Shown: positions 32,804-45,804, counted from the stretch's first letter. The stretch is DNA of 64,000 nucleotides from Massospora cicadina (GCA_022478985.1 JAKSZP010014523.1:1-64000); one strand, 5' to 3'. Numbers and translations are program-made. Notes: a model not told the origin generated them from the sequence alone.

Positions 32804-34350
32804 TTTAAGTCTGGGGGAGCGCTCCCTTTTCCTAGACCGGGTAGTGTTTCCATTCCCTACAAAAGGGTCTGAGAAGGGCAGCTGTCCCTCTCATCTCACA
32901 AGGCGATTTCACCCATGTGGTAGACAGCAATGGGAACAGCTCTCCGTTTGAAGATTCCACCACCTGTACCCACAATTACTTCTGTTGAATTAGTACAACA
33001 AATTGAGGGCATTTGCGCTGAAATATTTGAAAGTCTGCACCCCCATAGGGCATAAGTCCTGATGAAGTCAATGGCAACGATCCCTCAAAATTTATGTCTG
33101 AAAGCCTTAAACACTCGGCAACAAAGGCCAATGGATGCACAAATTAAGTAAATAGAGTATCAAATATCAAGATTTGTCAAAACTCACTATTAGCATCAGG
33201 CCATTAGGAAACGTTATCACCAGTTTGAAACCTGCCTCTAAAACATTGGGAATATAGCCTGATGGGCGCGTACATTATGAGATGAATGTGCCTTATGTCA
33301 AATCTTTGGCGGAACTCACCAATGGATTGGGCCATCATCAAAAGTCGCCGCCAGCTCAGAACCCTCCCCACAAATATCAGGATTATCATCCAATGAACCT
33401 TGCTTGGCCAAATGGATGACAAAGTGACTGTGTGAGGGCAGGTTGGGTACCCCAAACCCATTTCTGACCTCTTGGGACCGCCCCTATATGGGTTGGCCTT
33501 GGGAGGTTCCCATTGAACATTGGGTGAGATGCTGTCACGCTTATATCAAAAACGTGGTAAAACTTCAATTTGTGCGTCTGAGGTCTAACTGACAGTGACT
33601 CAGCCCACCTCCAACTCTTTCAAAATCATTTCAAATTAAGTTCATTTTACTTTCCCCCTCACTCAAAGTTTTCCAGGTTAGGTCATATTATGAGGGCTCC
33701 AATCCCATGCTTTTCTATGATATTCCATTTATTTGATCATCTATTTAAGCAGTCATAACATATTGAGAAAACGATATTCAATCTCTTAATTTACTATTTA
33801 TTATAAATCTTCTGAGCCCCCACTAATTTGATTTATTTTAAATTTTTCCCTTACCTAACTTACTATGACACTAACTATGTGGCCCCTCAGACCCCATATT
33901 GGCTGGAATATCCCAGTCATGATAGTAACTATAGTTCCTACAACAGTCAACTGAGTTTATCATATAAAGATTTTTAAAACTCAACCCAATTGTTTTAGCC
34001 ATCCAACAGCAGAATATTGGCATCCTGTGGGCCATTTTTTCCCCTCCAGGCGAGGATCTGCCCCCACGCCACTGTTTTCATCACCAGTTCTCCTATGGAG
34101 AGCCCCATACTACCTGTCCAATTGCGCAACTCCCTGCATCAAGGGCTGCCTGGTCTGGAGTTAAACAGCCTGGTTCCTTGCTGGGTTTCTTTTTACACTT
34201 GTGGCCCACCAGCGTTCAATCATTACACATCTCCCCACAAAAGTCAACTTCATTCAAGCGGCAATGCTTCTGGCATTCTGGCTTGCCTTTTAAATGCTTT
34301 TGCATCCCAACTGGCAGAACAGCCTAAACTTTATCTGCTGTCTCCCTGCA
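32804..34350 (+). repeat. Solo LTR related to Gypsy-2
   Basis: Starts TTTAAGTCTGGGGGAGC (TGTAAGTCCTG in Gypsy-2) and ends CCCTGCA. Flanks TATGG (32799-32803) and TCTGG (34351-34355) are a target duplication with one change, and LINE-A reads through across the site. It contains an ORF3 relic (P-P-V-P-T-I-T-S-V-E-L, then N-P-F-L-T-S-W-D-R-P-Y-M-G-W-P-W) and TATTTAAG near 33742. A solo LTR forms by recombination between two LTRs. The 146-codon frame at 34017-34457 lies in the R/U5 part and in the LINE and is not a gene. Confidence 0.8.
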
Positions 34351-34724
34351 TCTGGGGCTGTAATAGAGAGTGGTGGTCATACATCCAAATGTCCTCTGAG
34401 TTTCCAAGGAGTATGGAATGTACATCATGTCAAGATAATCCACATGAGCAATGGTAGAGATAATGGGGCACCAAATTGTGCAAAACGAAGTGTCCATGGA
34501 CTTCTTGCATGAAATTGGGGTAGGGCGACCCCTATGGGATGTGTGGCCACTGATGCTGATCATCCATTCAGTGCTCCACATAGTCAGCATAATCCACTTA
34601 AAGTTGGAAGTGGTCCCATATGGGCCCGCAGCAGAGGAGTGAGAGGCCAGATAGTTAAGGAAAGAGTTAGGGTGGTCTGGGTAGCAGAGGCTAAGAGCAT
34701 GAACAAAGTTGAAGGCTGACGTGT

Positions 34725-35877
34725 TGTAAAAAATTACTGATGGTTGTTATCAGTAAGCAACCTAGTAACCTTTTTACTGCACAGGTTTGGTTTCCTCATG
34801 CACTTTGTCGCGTTATATAGTAGAATGAATTATTAATTGATAATAGTATGGAGACTATTATCCATAGTTGAGTATGAATTATATTTTAGCCCAACGCTTG
34901 GCCAGTATTCCTGTTTAATACTAATGATGTCATACTTGTAGGGATTCGTTCCCTTCCTCTTGTCCACCCAATCTTTGCTGAGATACCCTGGTGATAGTCT
35001 CTTTGGTCAAACACACAGTCAGCAGCTATACCCAATTGTGGCTCCTTCTTCTCTAGATCCCCACTCAGATCTTTACTCTTTTCTCTAAAGTCTTCCAATT
35101 ATTGCATACAGCAATAATATCCTTGAGACAGAACAGCGCAATGGAAGCTGAGGATAGTTTAACTATATACCAAATGTATAACTTAGAACCAAATAACTCT
35201 TATTATCTAACTAAATGTTATCTGACTTTTTTTTATTATAGTGAATCCTAGGGAATATATATAGTGGGGAATTTGGCTGTCTAACCCTTGGTTGACACCT
35301 CTTCGATGAAATGGCAGCCGTTGCTGTTAAATCACCCATCCTCATCTTGGCAGCGATGGTCTTTCCTCATCCTAGCTAGGATTCCGTCATTAAACATCCT
35401 TGAGACTTAAAAACTGAAAGAGTCAGAAAACGTGTCCCTAATGTTTTCCTCTCAACCCAAGCGAACCATCCATATTTGACTAGTGACCTGCTTAGGTAAT
35501 GGGACTTATTACCCATTAAGGCAGGCCACTCACCAACTTATCAATTCACTAGTTGCAGGTGGCATCACTCGCCTCGCAACTTGCTATTCATTCCAAATCA
35601 TTTGGTGATGAAACCTGACCTATCCTAATTGGTACACCTGATAGTTAATCACTATCAGATGCCCCTATTTCGTTGGCAACTCCACCCGATGAGATCTATA
35701 GTATTTGTCTGGATCAATCCCTGACAGATACAATCAGGCGAATATTTCAAAATCCCCTGAATGTAGTTATTATGAAACTCAGGCCAAACAATTTATGATT
35801 CACTTCGTCTTAGGGAATTTTTCCCTAGCAATACCAGGTATTCTAGCAGGCTGGGAATAAAGGGAAAAATCCCAATA
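34725..35877 (-). repeat. Gypsy-B 3' LTR
   Basis: 1153 bp; on the minus strand it runs from TATTGGGATTTTT (TGGTGGGATTTTT in the 5' copy) to TTTTTTACA. Preceded on that strand by the purine tract AAGAGGGGGA (within 35878-35890). Confidence 0.92.
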
Positions 35878-36455
35878 CATCCCCCTCTTGCCTAGATTTC
35901 CAGCAAGAAAAGGACTGGGGCATGAGAACTTCATTTCAGACACTTGGTTAAATACTTTATTTGTTCAAGCGGAGTACACTCATCAATACTCAACGCAGCT
36001 TGGGACAACCTTTGGCATATGGCGTTCTTCCTTTACTCCTTGATACCACCTTCTCAGAGCGCGGTCCCACAATCTACTTTCATGCCAGGCTGATCTAATT
36101 ACTTGTGAAAATATTAGTCCCAGGATCCAGCTTTCCCCCATCAGGGTATTGACCTGCTGTCATATTCAGGATTCTTGGTCCCACATTCTTGATTTCCTGA
36201 TTTTCTCCTCATCCTAGACAGAAGACTCTTGCCATCAATGTTTGTTTCATGGCTCAATTAAGAAAACTTTATTTTTATTCTCCCTGGTTATTTCTTACAT
36301 AACCTCCTGGCTCGAGTCATTCCTAATTCTTCCCTTGGAGAGCTTATCCCATTAATTTTGAGATTAATTTTTCCAAAATTGGAGCTTAATGGATTGTAGA
36401 GTGCATAATGTCAACTTCTATATAAGTCTGACATCCCTCTTCTCATCCAGCTCAT

Positions 36456-37320
36456 ATGTCAAATTCTGAGTTGCAATACCAGCAGCTTCTGAATAGTTTG
36501 TCTGATTAAGACCTCCATCTCTTCCAGCAGATGAGTTAGGATGCTTGGCAGAACCTCTTCTATGGTCCTTCCAGGACCCATACACCTAGTCTGGCGCCAG
36601 CAACTAGTCCTTCTGTCAAATTACCAGAAATGGTAACTAACCCCTCCAAAACCATGCTGGCTATCATTTCAAAAAAACGCTCAGCTAATTTTTCCTCTGC
36701 CATCAATTCCAGAGTTGGATTTTGAAACTCTCCTGGATTCTGCTCCTTTTGCTGATGCTCCAACCATTGTCATAGGTGCTCAGGAGATTATGCTGATTGC
36801 TATTGATCACCTATTTTTTGATGGGTCAAAACTGCTTCCTGAGTTCCTCTTCCAACTCAGTCAATATTACAAACCCGCTGTTATAGTCTCTGAGCTCACC
36901 ATTGGTAACAGTATTCACTTTGAGCTTTCCTACGCTGAACTCTGGGCCCAAGTCACCAAGGCTTTGACCTTAGCGCTGAATCCCTCTAATCTTGATAACA
37001 TCCCAGATCAGGATACCACCACTTATGCTCTTCGCTTTGCTGGTCAAGTTCTTCAAAGTTGGCCCATGAAGCTTCCAGCCTCACCTGGGTTCCACTATTT
37101 GCTCAGCTTTAGCTTCCGGGAAGCCCATAGTCACCACTTGCAGGATGCAATCCACTCCCTGCATAACTATCTTTTCTCCAGCACTTCCCATTGGTATCGC
37201 TCAGGACTAATCTTCTGGCTCTGGTACCATATTGGGATTACTTGGGGTTATTCACTAATTGCCTCTTCTTATACTGTTGCTTTCCTCCCCACTCCGGGTT
37301 TCATGATTAACTTCATCTAA
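36456..37320 (+). pseudogene. Antisense ORF next to the Gypsy-B 3' LTR
   Basis: A plus-strand frame of about 288 codons, opposite to pol, beginning at ATG 36456 (M-S-N-S-E-L-Q-Y-Q-Q). It has two in-frame stops (TAA and TAG, each one C-to-T or G-to-A change from a sense codon) near 36507 and 36537 and one +1 shift near 36713. The last 201 codons (36715-37320) are fully open and end F-M-I-N-F-I. The C-terminal third is hydrophobic and aromatic (G-L-I-F-W-L-W-Y-H-I-G-I-T-W), possibly membrane-associated. No family is recognised. Antisense ORFs downstream of pol are known in some plant Gypsy elements. It could also be a captured host gene or gag of another element. Confidence 0.55.
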
Positions 37321-37658
37321 CATCTCAATTTCCCTTCCCCTAGTCACTTTCTCGTAGGGCTCAGCATCCACTCAAAGAACATGGTTTTGTGTAGGTCTAG
37401 CCCTTGCTAGTGTCCAATCTCATATTGATTTCGATGGGCTGTTCATTCCTACAAAGATCCATCCTCCCTCCTCCAAGAGGTGACATAGGTGGAATCATCC
37501 CCATACTGAGTGTTAGATTTTGATGGTTGACTCAAAAACAAACCCTTTGAGAAAACCATCAATGCTAATAGATTGATCCCTATGATTGATCCTTTGATCT
37601 TTCCCAATTTATCTGCATAACTAAATTCATTCCAAAACCACCTCAATTGTACTTAAAT

Positions 37659-38565
37659 TGTCCCAATTATTGTAGCTAATAATAGCTACGATATAATCAC
37701 ATTATGGTTAATTATGGATCTACTTGGGTGCAAAGTGGTCTCATGGCATTAACCAAATTTCACCTCCTAAATTAGTGCACTAATCTTAACGCACTAAGGC
37801 GGAATTTTGGGTTTGATTAATGAAATCAATTTAACTAGCACCTAAACATAGACAACCCAATTAAGGGTGTACTTAGTGCTATTGAGAGGCCTGCCAACGT
37901 CCCAATTAGGAGAGCATCATCTTTATCATTCATATATAATTTTATCCCCATTTATTATTATTTGTTGAGTTATGACATAGATCTAATTGGGAAGATTTTG
38001 ATATTGAGTTTGAAACCAAAATTGTCCCAATTATGAGAGTAAAATTGCCTTCAATTGGTCTGAGATGAGTGTTATTTTTAGTCAATTCATGGGCCAAATT
38101 TAACTTCGAGATATTTCATGATTATTGCAATGACCAGCAGAGGATTGACATAATATGAATGAACTCATATAATAGATGAGTTCAGCCAGGAGATGCCTGA
38201 GAGGTATATAATACCAGCACTTGGCCAATTAATAAAGCATCATCATTTATCATTTAAATATTGATCATTAATAACTACTGTTACTTAGTTTATCAATTAT
38301 CGTTGTCCATCTGTCATCTGTCTGATATTCATATCTGCTGCCATTACATCTATATCAGATAGTTGTGTGCATTTATACTTCCTGAAGAGAAGTACTAAGT
38401 TACCTGCCGGAGAAGTAGTCCCAATTATAGAGGAATAATTTCCTAATTTTTGTATGGAGACAGAAGGCCCATAATTGTTGTTGCCAGTAGACTTAAGAAC
38501 GGTGAGCGTACTAGAGTTACTTGGCTATTATCAAGGATTATTGGAGAGTCTACTTCCCAATTACA
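37659..38565 (+). repeat. Possible solo LTR inside Gypsy-B
   Basis: Starts TGTCCCAATTATTG and ends CCCAATTACA, about 900 bp, with TATATAATACC followed by AATAAAGCATC in the last third, as in a promoter/polyadenylation region. TCCCAATTA recurs several times within it. No matching five-base flanks are visible, so the ends are provisional. Confidence 0.35.
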
Positions 38566-38930
38566 AGCAGGAGTTTTATCTGAAAAGTGAGTATTTATCC
38601 TCGAATTCATTTTTAAGTCATTTTAGCTTGCACCATCAGTTGAAAACTTAACACCTAGACAATTAATAAAAATAAAAATTATAAAATTATATCAGATTTT
38701 TCTCTGTGTAGTTTTTAATCTTTCTTTTTACAATATCTTTTATCAATTTTTTATCTTTATTCTTCTTTTTTTCCCTATGGGACTTGACCTTGTTTTAGTT
38801 CAGTGGTCCATCTTTTTATTTTTTCCCCCAAACTGGGTCCTGGGTACTAAAAGCTGCCAGTTTTCTATGGTTCAGAGGTCCTTTTTTTGGACTTTACCTA
38901 ATCATCTGGACATGACCAACTTAATAGTTC

Positions 38931-41900
38931 ATCAGTCCTTTGGGAACTCTTTTATCTTTTCATCAATCCATTGCTTTAGATACTTAGCTTGGACTTGATT
39001 CACAACTCTTCCATCCAAGAGATTCTTGATGGAGTAGGCATCAGTCGCCATCTTGGTGATCACTTTAAATGGACCCAATTACAATGCATCTAATTTGTTT
39101 CTTCATCTGAAACCATGCATATCACAATAGGCAACTCTTTCCACTATTCAATATTCTTCTAAGGCCAGTCAGTTCTTGTCATCCATCAAATTTTGATCAT
39201 ATCCTTTTCTTCAAGGTTGTATCAAATGCTTGCAATTGCATATCAATCAGGATATTCTTCAGTCAGTTCAGGTATTTCTCGGTACTCATCCCTGATATAG
39301 GTTCCACCACTGAATATAAAATTGGTGGCAATGCGGCCCATTCTTCCATATAACAATTCAAACGGTGTCTTTCCCATTGCCGTATGTTGACTAATATTGT
39401 AGGCAAACGTCACCAAACTCAGGTATGTTCCCCATGCAGAAATTCTTCCTGTGACTAGCTTCCTCAGCGTTGCACCCAGCATTCCATTCACCCGTTCTAC
39501 CAGTCCGTTCTTCTCCAGCTGGTAAGGTACTGACATGACTCCTCTGATCCCCATTATCTCATTTAATCTTGGGATCACATGAGATGTGAAGTTGGTCCCA
39601 TTGTCGCTAAGCAGGACCTGCGGACATCCATGCCAGTATACTACTTGATCCAGGATTTACCTCACGGTACTGTTGGCATCTACTTTTGTTAGGTCCTTCA
39701 TCTCAACCCATCTCATCAGATGGTTGATAGCAACTATAATGTACTTGACTCTTCCTGTGCTCATTATCAGCGGTCCCATCACATCAATGGACACTGTGTG
39801 CCAGGCAAATCCAGGGTGGACCTGTCAGTATCTGAGGTATTCTTATGTGGTTTGTGCAACTGGCACTCCATGCAACAAGCTAGATAATCTGCAACATCAT
39901 AGTTGATGGATTCCCAGTAATAGTACCGGCAAATATGGTCAGTTGTTTTCCTCAGGCCTCCATGACCAACAACCTTGTGAGCTGCTTGCACTATCGCTGC
40001 TCTTTCTGAAAGTTTCAGGAATAATAACTTCTAACCATTGATTGTCTTGAATACTTGTCCATCCATGGTCTCAGTGTTTTCTATTGCTTTCCATAGCGCA
40101 CCTTGGATTTCTTGGGGCTCATCCCTGAATTTCCATCGACCATTCTCTTGAATAGCTCATCTACCTGCGGGTATACCATCTGGACCATTGGCAACCACAA
40201 TAAGCCATCTGCATTCTGGTGGGAAGCCCCCACTTGGTGGACAATCTCATAATCATAAGCCTAGAGCTTAAGTGCCCATTGGGCCAGTCATCCTTCTGGC
40301 TCTCTTAAATTGTGCAGTCAACTCAGTGAAGAGTGGCCTGTCACCACCCTAAAGTGCGTTCTGTGGATGTACGCCCAAAACTACTTGCATGCATAAATGA
40401 CCACAAGGCATTCACGCTCAGTCATGGTGTAGTTCCTCTCAGCAGCGGAGAATGTCTGGCTCACATATGCCACCAGATGTTCATCCCCAAGTTTGTCTAC
40501 TTGGCTCAGTATGGCGCCAATTGCTGTCAATTAAGCATTGGTTTAAATAATAAACTCCCAATAAAAATTTGGATTTCAGAATTGGCAAATCTATTAAATA
40601 CTGGCGTAACTCATCAAAGGAGTCCTAGCCTCTTCATTCCATACAAACCCTTTTTTTGGATCCTTCAATAAATGGAATAATGGCTCGGCGTTTTGGGTGA
40701 AGTCCTGAATAAATCTTCTATAGTATCTGACCATCCCAAGGAACACTTGGATGCCTTGGACACTCTTCAGTACATCCATACGTTCTATAGCTGCTATCTT
40801 CTGGGTTCGAGGCTGCAATCCACTGGAGTTGATTACAAATCCCAGTATTTTAACTCTTTCTTAAAGAAGCGGCACTTCCTTGGCTTGATCTTTAGGTTAA
40901 CCGCGGACAGTCGCTGAATACTTCTTCCAAGTGGTGTAGATGATCAGTAAACATCTTACTGAACAAGGTTATATCATCCAGATATACCAGGATGCACGAC
41001 AACTTCAAGTCACTCAATATCGCATACATGGCCCTCTGAAACGTTGCAGGCGCATTGCTTAGACCCTGGGGCATCCTCGTTGGTTGGTATAGCCCCTGTG
41101 TGGTTATAATCGCGCATTTTTCCTGGCCTTTCTTTGGCAAGTCACTCTACCAATATACCAAGATCAGATCCATCGCAGAGAAATACTTTGCTTCTCCTAA
41201 CCAATCTAGCACATCATCAATCCTTGGTAGAGGATACGAATCCTTCTTTATAATTTTATTCAGCCTTTGGTAGTCAATCACCACCTGGCTGGATCCATCC
41301 TTCTTCTTCACGATCAGAATTAGACTAACCTAGGGATTAGATGATGGAACTAGAAGCCCATGCTTCAATAAGTTTGCTGATTTGATCCTCCATTCTTGCT
41401 TCAGCAGCTTTCAATCATTGGTTTGGTCTCATCCTTATTGGCAAATTTTCTCCAGTGTCAACCTTATGGATCACATCTCATGTGCATCCCAAATTATGGT
41501 CTTCCTGAGCAAACACTTCCCAATACTTTTTGAATAGTTCGAGCACCTCCTCTTGCTGGCCTTCCAACAAATCAGCAGCTGCTCTCAATCAACCAATAAG
41601 TTGATGCTTTCAGTTACTCCAGCTTGTAATACCATTTTGTCAAGAGTCCCAAAATCTTGGAATCTCCTCAATTTGGCCGTCAGGATCAGATGAACAAATG
41701 CAATGATCTGATTACTCTTTATCTTCATCAGTTTTCACTCAAATTTGCCAGGAGAACTCGAATTTCTCCATGGCCCAGCATTATTATCTCAGGAGCCACC
41801 CATGGCTCCTCTCTGGACTTCTTCCAGGGGCTTCCGACCTCCCCATACAACAGCTCAGGAATCTCCAATGTCAACCCTGTGTCAACTATCATCTGCAATC

Positions 41901-42900
41901 CAGCTGGTATGGTCCTCTCATTCTTGATCCTTAGTGGAATTCCCCAGTTCTCTAGGATTTCTGCCGACATTTCACGTCACTTTCTACCAACTACTTGGTA
42001 CCAAATCAGAATAATGCCGTCATTGTATATTAGATTGATGAAGTTGTTTATCCAATTTAGCAGAGCTTCACCATCCTTCTGATTTACCAATGATAACGTC
42101 TGACCCAGTATGGTCAACGTATTATCCTCAAAGTTACATTTAACTCAGTTTTTTCATAGAAATTCCATTCTGATCAGAATGTCATAGTTTTGATTTTCCA
42201 AAACTATGGCTGGCGCAGATACCACCAATGACCCAAATTGTAGTGGCAACACACTATATGCTCCACAGGAGACGGTGGTGTTCAGCCCAGCTGTCCTGTA
42301 TTCTTTCTTATGTTCCAAGTCTGGCAAGATCTTCATCCTATTTACCAGCTTGGTCAAGACAATATTGATGGGTGCTCCGCTGTTGACAATCACCCCAGCC
42401 CATACTCAATTCACTTGTATATCTATATATGTACACTCAGAGTATTGTAATATAGTGTTTACTGAGTGAATAGCGGCGTTATTAACTGAATCTAGGGTGT
42501 GAATAATTTGCGCCAATAAATCAGGAAACGATTCTTTTATCACACTGAGGGGGATTAACAAATTAGCCTCATCTAAATGGACATCAGATAATTATTCAGG
42601 ATTCTCAGCGGTTTGAATCTTGTCCGCCTGTTGTTGGTCATACAGCCAGGCAACTTCCTTATTATCTTGGGGTCAATTCTCTTCGCCCCATCTCTGGTCA
42701 TGGCATTTACATCTATATTGGCCACCTTATACAGCTGATCCTGATAATCATCTATGAACAGATCACTGATATCAATTTCTTCATTTTTGATGTTGGGAGG
42801 AACAGGTTTCTCCGCAGCTCTAGACTGTTCCTCATCTAGATCGCAAGCCCTTTTCCTGAATCCTTGGTGGCTGCTGTCTCTTTGGACTGGACCACCTTGA
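38931..42900 (-). pseudogene. Gypsy-B pol: protease, RT, RNase H, integrase
   Basis: Read on the minus strand. The protease active site is V-N-S-G at about 42390, a D-to-N change (GAC to AAC). RT has I-L-V-Y-L-D-D-I-T-L-F-S at about 41000, with both aspartates kept, and L-S-N-A-P-A-T-F-Q-R. RNase H fragments span 40100-40700. The integrase zinc module (H-x3-H...C-x2-C) is at about 39850-39990, and the last catalytic block, with N-G-L-V-E-R-V-N-G-M-L, at about 39480-39520. A GPY/F-like end (N-L-L-D-G-R-V-V-N-Q-V-Q-A-K-Y) closes at TGA 38931-38933. No chromodomain follows, unlike the other three elements. Confidence 0.85.
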
Positions 42901-42909
42901 TCTGATCTT

Positions 42910-44106
42910 TCACTTCTTACAGTGCATGAAGAAATGTCCTTTCCCACCACATTGATAGCAGACCTTTTCCTTCTTGTTTAACCATATGAATTCTTTGGGC
43001 TTATTTCCTTGAAAGGTTTGATTGGTCATCTCTTTAGCTCCTTCGTTTCCCTTTGTGGGATTCAGATTTTGTACTGGATTGGATTTGAAGCTTCTATTTG
43101 GGGCATCAAATGTCGATCCCATAATCTTCAAGTTATCTACCATTTGTGAGGTAGTTATTTCCGTCGCAAACATGGCAGACATCATGCGATACAAATCACA
43201 ATGGGACTGAAGGGCCGCTTGCAAGGCGATTCTGGCATCAAAGTCATCTAATAGTTTTACTCCGACCAGGATCTGTGACTCCTGGTAAAACTGATATGCA
43301 AAGCTAGCTAAAGACTCATCTTTATGGTACTGGATTCCCATAAATTCCTGCTTGCATTTCAACATTTGCGTCAGACTTCTGAACTCTTTAATGATAGCTG
43401 CCTTTGCCTCTGCATATGACCAGCTTTCCCCCTCCAGGTGAGGTAACACTAAGTTTTGACAGTTGGTGTCTAGGCAATTCATGACCGTCAACGCCTTTTG
43501 ATGATCCCCATAGCCATTCATGGTCATATTGAACAGTCAGAAAAATGCTGGGGCATTATCCTGATGAAATGTTGGAAATTTTGGCTTTGCCCTAAATTCC
43601 TCTAAGTTCTTTCTGGCCAATTCTCTTGGTTAAGCTACTCAGCTAACTTGAGGAGTGACTTTTGGCGTCATCTCCAAAATGGCAGCAAAAGCGGGAAGCA
43701 TGTTCCTTGGGGTATTCAACCTCCCAAGTATTGTGCGAGGACTTTTTTCTTCATCATCACTTGCCATATTGGGCTCACAAGCACATCTGTGAGCTTTAAG
43801 TTCCTCCACTTGTTTGATTAATCTCTCTATATATGCACTAAAATTTCTTAAACAAACACAATCCGCTTCTCGCTCTGTTTTCAGGTATAAGACCTCTCAA
43901 ACGAGGTCCCCTTCTTCCTTCTTTGATGAAGTTACTTTACCAAGTAACTCGTTCCTGAAGCTTGCTACATTCTCTATTCCTTCCTCCACCCTGGCGACTC
44001 ATTCTTCCAAGGCTGCAAACTCCCAATGGTCCACTGAGTTTAGAGCATTCTGGTTTACAGTGGCTAACTTGGTCCACATTTTGCATAGCTCATCTTTGTA
44101 TGACAT
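42910..44106 (-). pseudogene. Gypsy-B gag with coiled coil and CCHC knuckle
   Basis: Starts at ATG 44106 (M-S-Y-K-D-E-L-C). The N-terminal ~100 residues are heptad-like and charged, a likely coiled coil. The capsid-like part is open from 43527 to 42910 and ends in C-Y-Q-C-G-G-K-G-H-F-F-M-H-C, a CCHC nucleic-acid-binding knuckle. A few stops break the N-terminal half. Gag packages the element RNA in cytoplasmic particles. Confidence 0.85.
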
Positions 44107-44131
44107 TCTTATAACTTCTGTAACTCAACTA

Positions 44132-44151
44132 CCCCTGTAGTGAGCACCAAC
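44132..44151 (-). other. tRNA-type primer-binding site of Gypsy-B
   Basis: TTGGTGCTCACTACAGGGG begins two bases after the 5' LTR on the minus strand. TGG pairs with the CCA end of a tRNA. I cannot say which tRNA. This contrasts with the self-complementary sites of Gypsy-2 and Gypsy-3. Confidence 0.6.
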
Positions 44152-44276
44152 TTGTAAAAATTTACTGATAGTTGTTATAAGCAAACAACCTAGTAACCTT
44201 TCTTACTGCACAGGTTCAATTTCCTTGTGCACTTTGTTGTGTTGTATAGTAGAATGAATTATTAATTGATAATAGT

Positions 44277-44292
44277 ATGGAGACTATTATCC
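44277..44292. repeat. LINE-C target-site duplication, left copy
   Basis: ATGGAGACTATTATCC, repeated exactly at 49519-49534 and present once, uninterrupted, in the other Gypsy-B LTR (34848-34863). Confidence 0.93.
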
Positions 44293-44374
44293 TGGCTTTT
44301 CTTTCTCATAACAATCACTTTAGTTACTACGATTTGATTTGAACAGCAAATTTGGATAATCACACACAGGAAAG

Positions 44375-45798
44375 ATGGGCAACTCTATAAATAAAAACAA
44401 TACAACATGGGCGAGCGTCGTGGCGAGTAGTGCACTTAACGGTGCAACTAAGGGCAAGAAACGCCCTGGAGGGGGGACCAGGAACCCAATCTGCAAAGAA
44501 ATCGCAAACTCAGACACCATCTGGGTTTATGGTATTTACTGTAAAGCACGTGCAATACATGTACATTCAATTCAACCAACCTTTGTCAAAGGTGGAACAT
44601 GGGATCAGACTCTTCCTTGGGGATGAGTCACCGACCCTGTGGGAGAAAACATGTGAGGCACAGCCCTCACTTTTCCCTCACGCGGTGTATGTAGTCACCA
44701 ACAACATGGGCCACAGCTGGATCAATATTGGTTTCAAAACAGCCGTTGAAGCCAATGCCACAGCAAAAGTCTGTGTGGAAATTGCCCTCCCCAAGGGCAA
44801 AAAATTGTGTGCACCGCACGCACCAGATGGAACAAAGCGAAAACTTTGTTCATCTCTTTTGAATCGCTCCCCACCAACCTTCCTCATAAGGTAATTGAGG
44901 AGGAGCTTCGCAAAGGTCTTGTGGCCTATGGAGAAATTCAGCAACTCGAATTACAGCGATTTCGCCTGATGCCCAACCTGTGCATGGGCAAAGCTATTGC
45001 TGTAATCAATCCCTTCCCAGAAGTGGAAGATGACTTATCCAGAATTCCCCGCACAGCAGAATTTCACTTTGAAGATGGGGGCCAGTCAGCCACATTCCAA
45101 GTTACACCAGAGCGCACCCGCCCGTTTGCAACCACTGTGGCTCACTGGGCCACAAGGAACACTCATGCCCTGTGAAAGAGGGCTTAATGGAAAATGACTA
45201 TTATGAGGAAGCAATGGACGAAGATAATGAAAACTTCGCCAAAATGACTGACAGTCACCACCCATTCCGCTGGGGTGAAGATGGACTATACTCCATTGTG
45301 GACCCAGTTACAAGCAAACAATGTAAAGCAGCACAAAAAGCCCACAAGCGAGCAGTGGCTGAAGTGGTGGCACACGCGGAGTCTACCATTAACCCCAGAC
45401 AAATTTGGGAGGATATTTTGGATATTCACCGAACCAACCAATCAGAACAATATGCCCAGGTCGAAAATTTTCACAGTAACCTGACTGAGTCACAAAGCGA
45501 CATCAGTCATGCACATATTGAGGAACAATGCAACCGCAATTTGGGCGAAAATGCGGTGCACAATTCACCAAAGTTGAACCTCAAAAATACAAAATCCAAT
45601 CAACAATCCGCATCAAATCAACATGAGACCTGTGCAGGAAAAGTTGACACAAATGCAAAAAACCGCAATTTCATTGAATCATTGTATCAGTTCAAGGAAA
45701 CCAACAATGGCAGTGAAAGAATTGGAGTACAGATGCGGAGCATGGCCAAAATGAGCCATGGTGGGATAGGGCCAGAGGGCCCTCCCAACTGCTCCTGA
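44375..45798 (+). pseudogene. LINE-C ORF1: RRM-like and CCHC RNA-binding protein
   Basis: Begins M-G-N-S-I-N-K-N-N-T-T-W-A-S-V-V-A at 44375; the T-W-A-S motif near the N-terminus is typical of fungal LINE ORF1. After frameshifts near 44560 and 44870 it reads L-F-I-S-F-E-S-L-P-T-N-L-P-H-K-V-I, an RRM-like core. A zinc knuckle C-N-H-C-G-S-L-G-H-K-E-H-S-C at 45127-45168 joins, in frame, an acidic C-terminal part open to 45798. The product would coat LINE RNA. Three or four frame changes break the gene. Confidence 0.85.
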
Positions 45799-45804
45799 GG
45801 CGCC

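Noticed and set aside
34017..34457. 146-codon gene
   Set aside because: It spans the end of the solo LTR and the resumed LINE-A, two unrelated sequences, and shows no domain.
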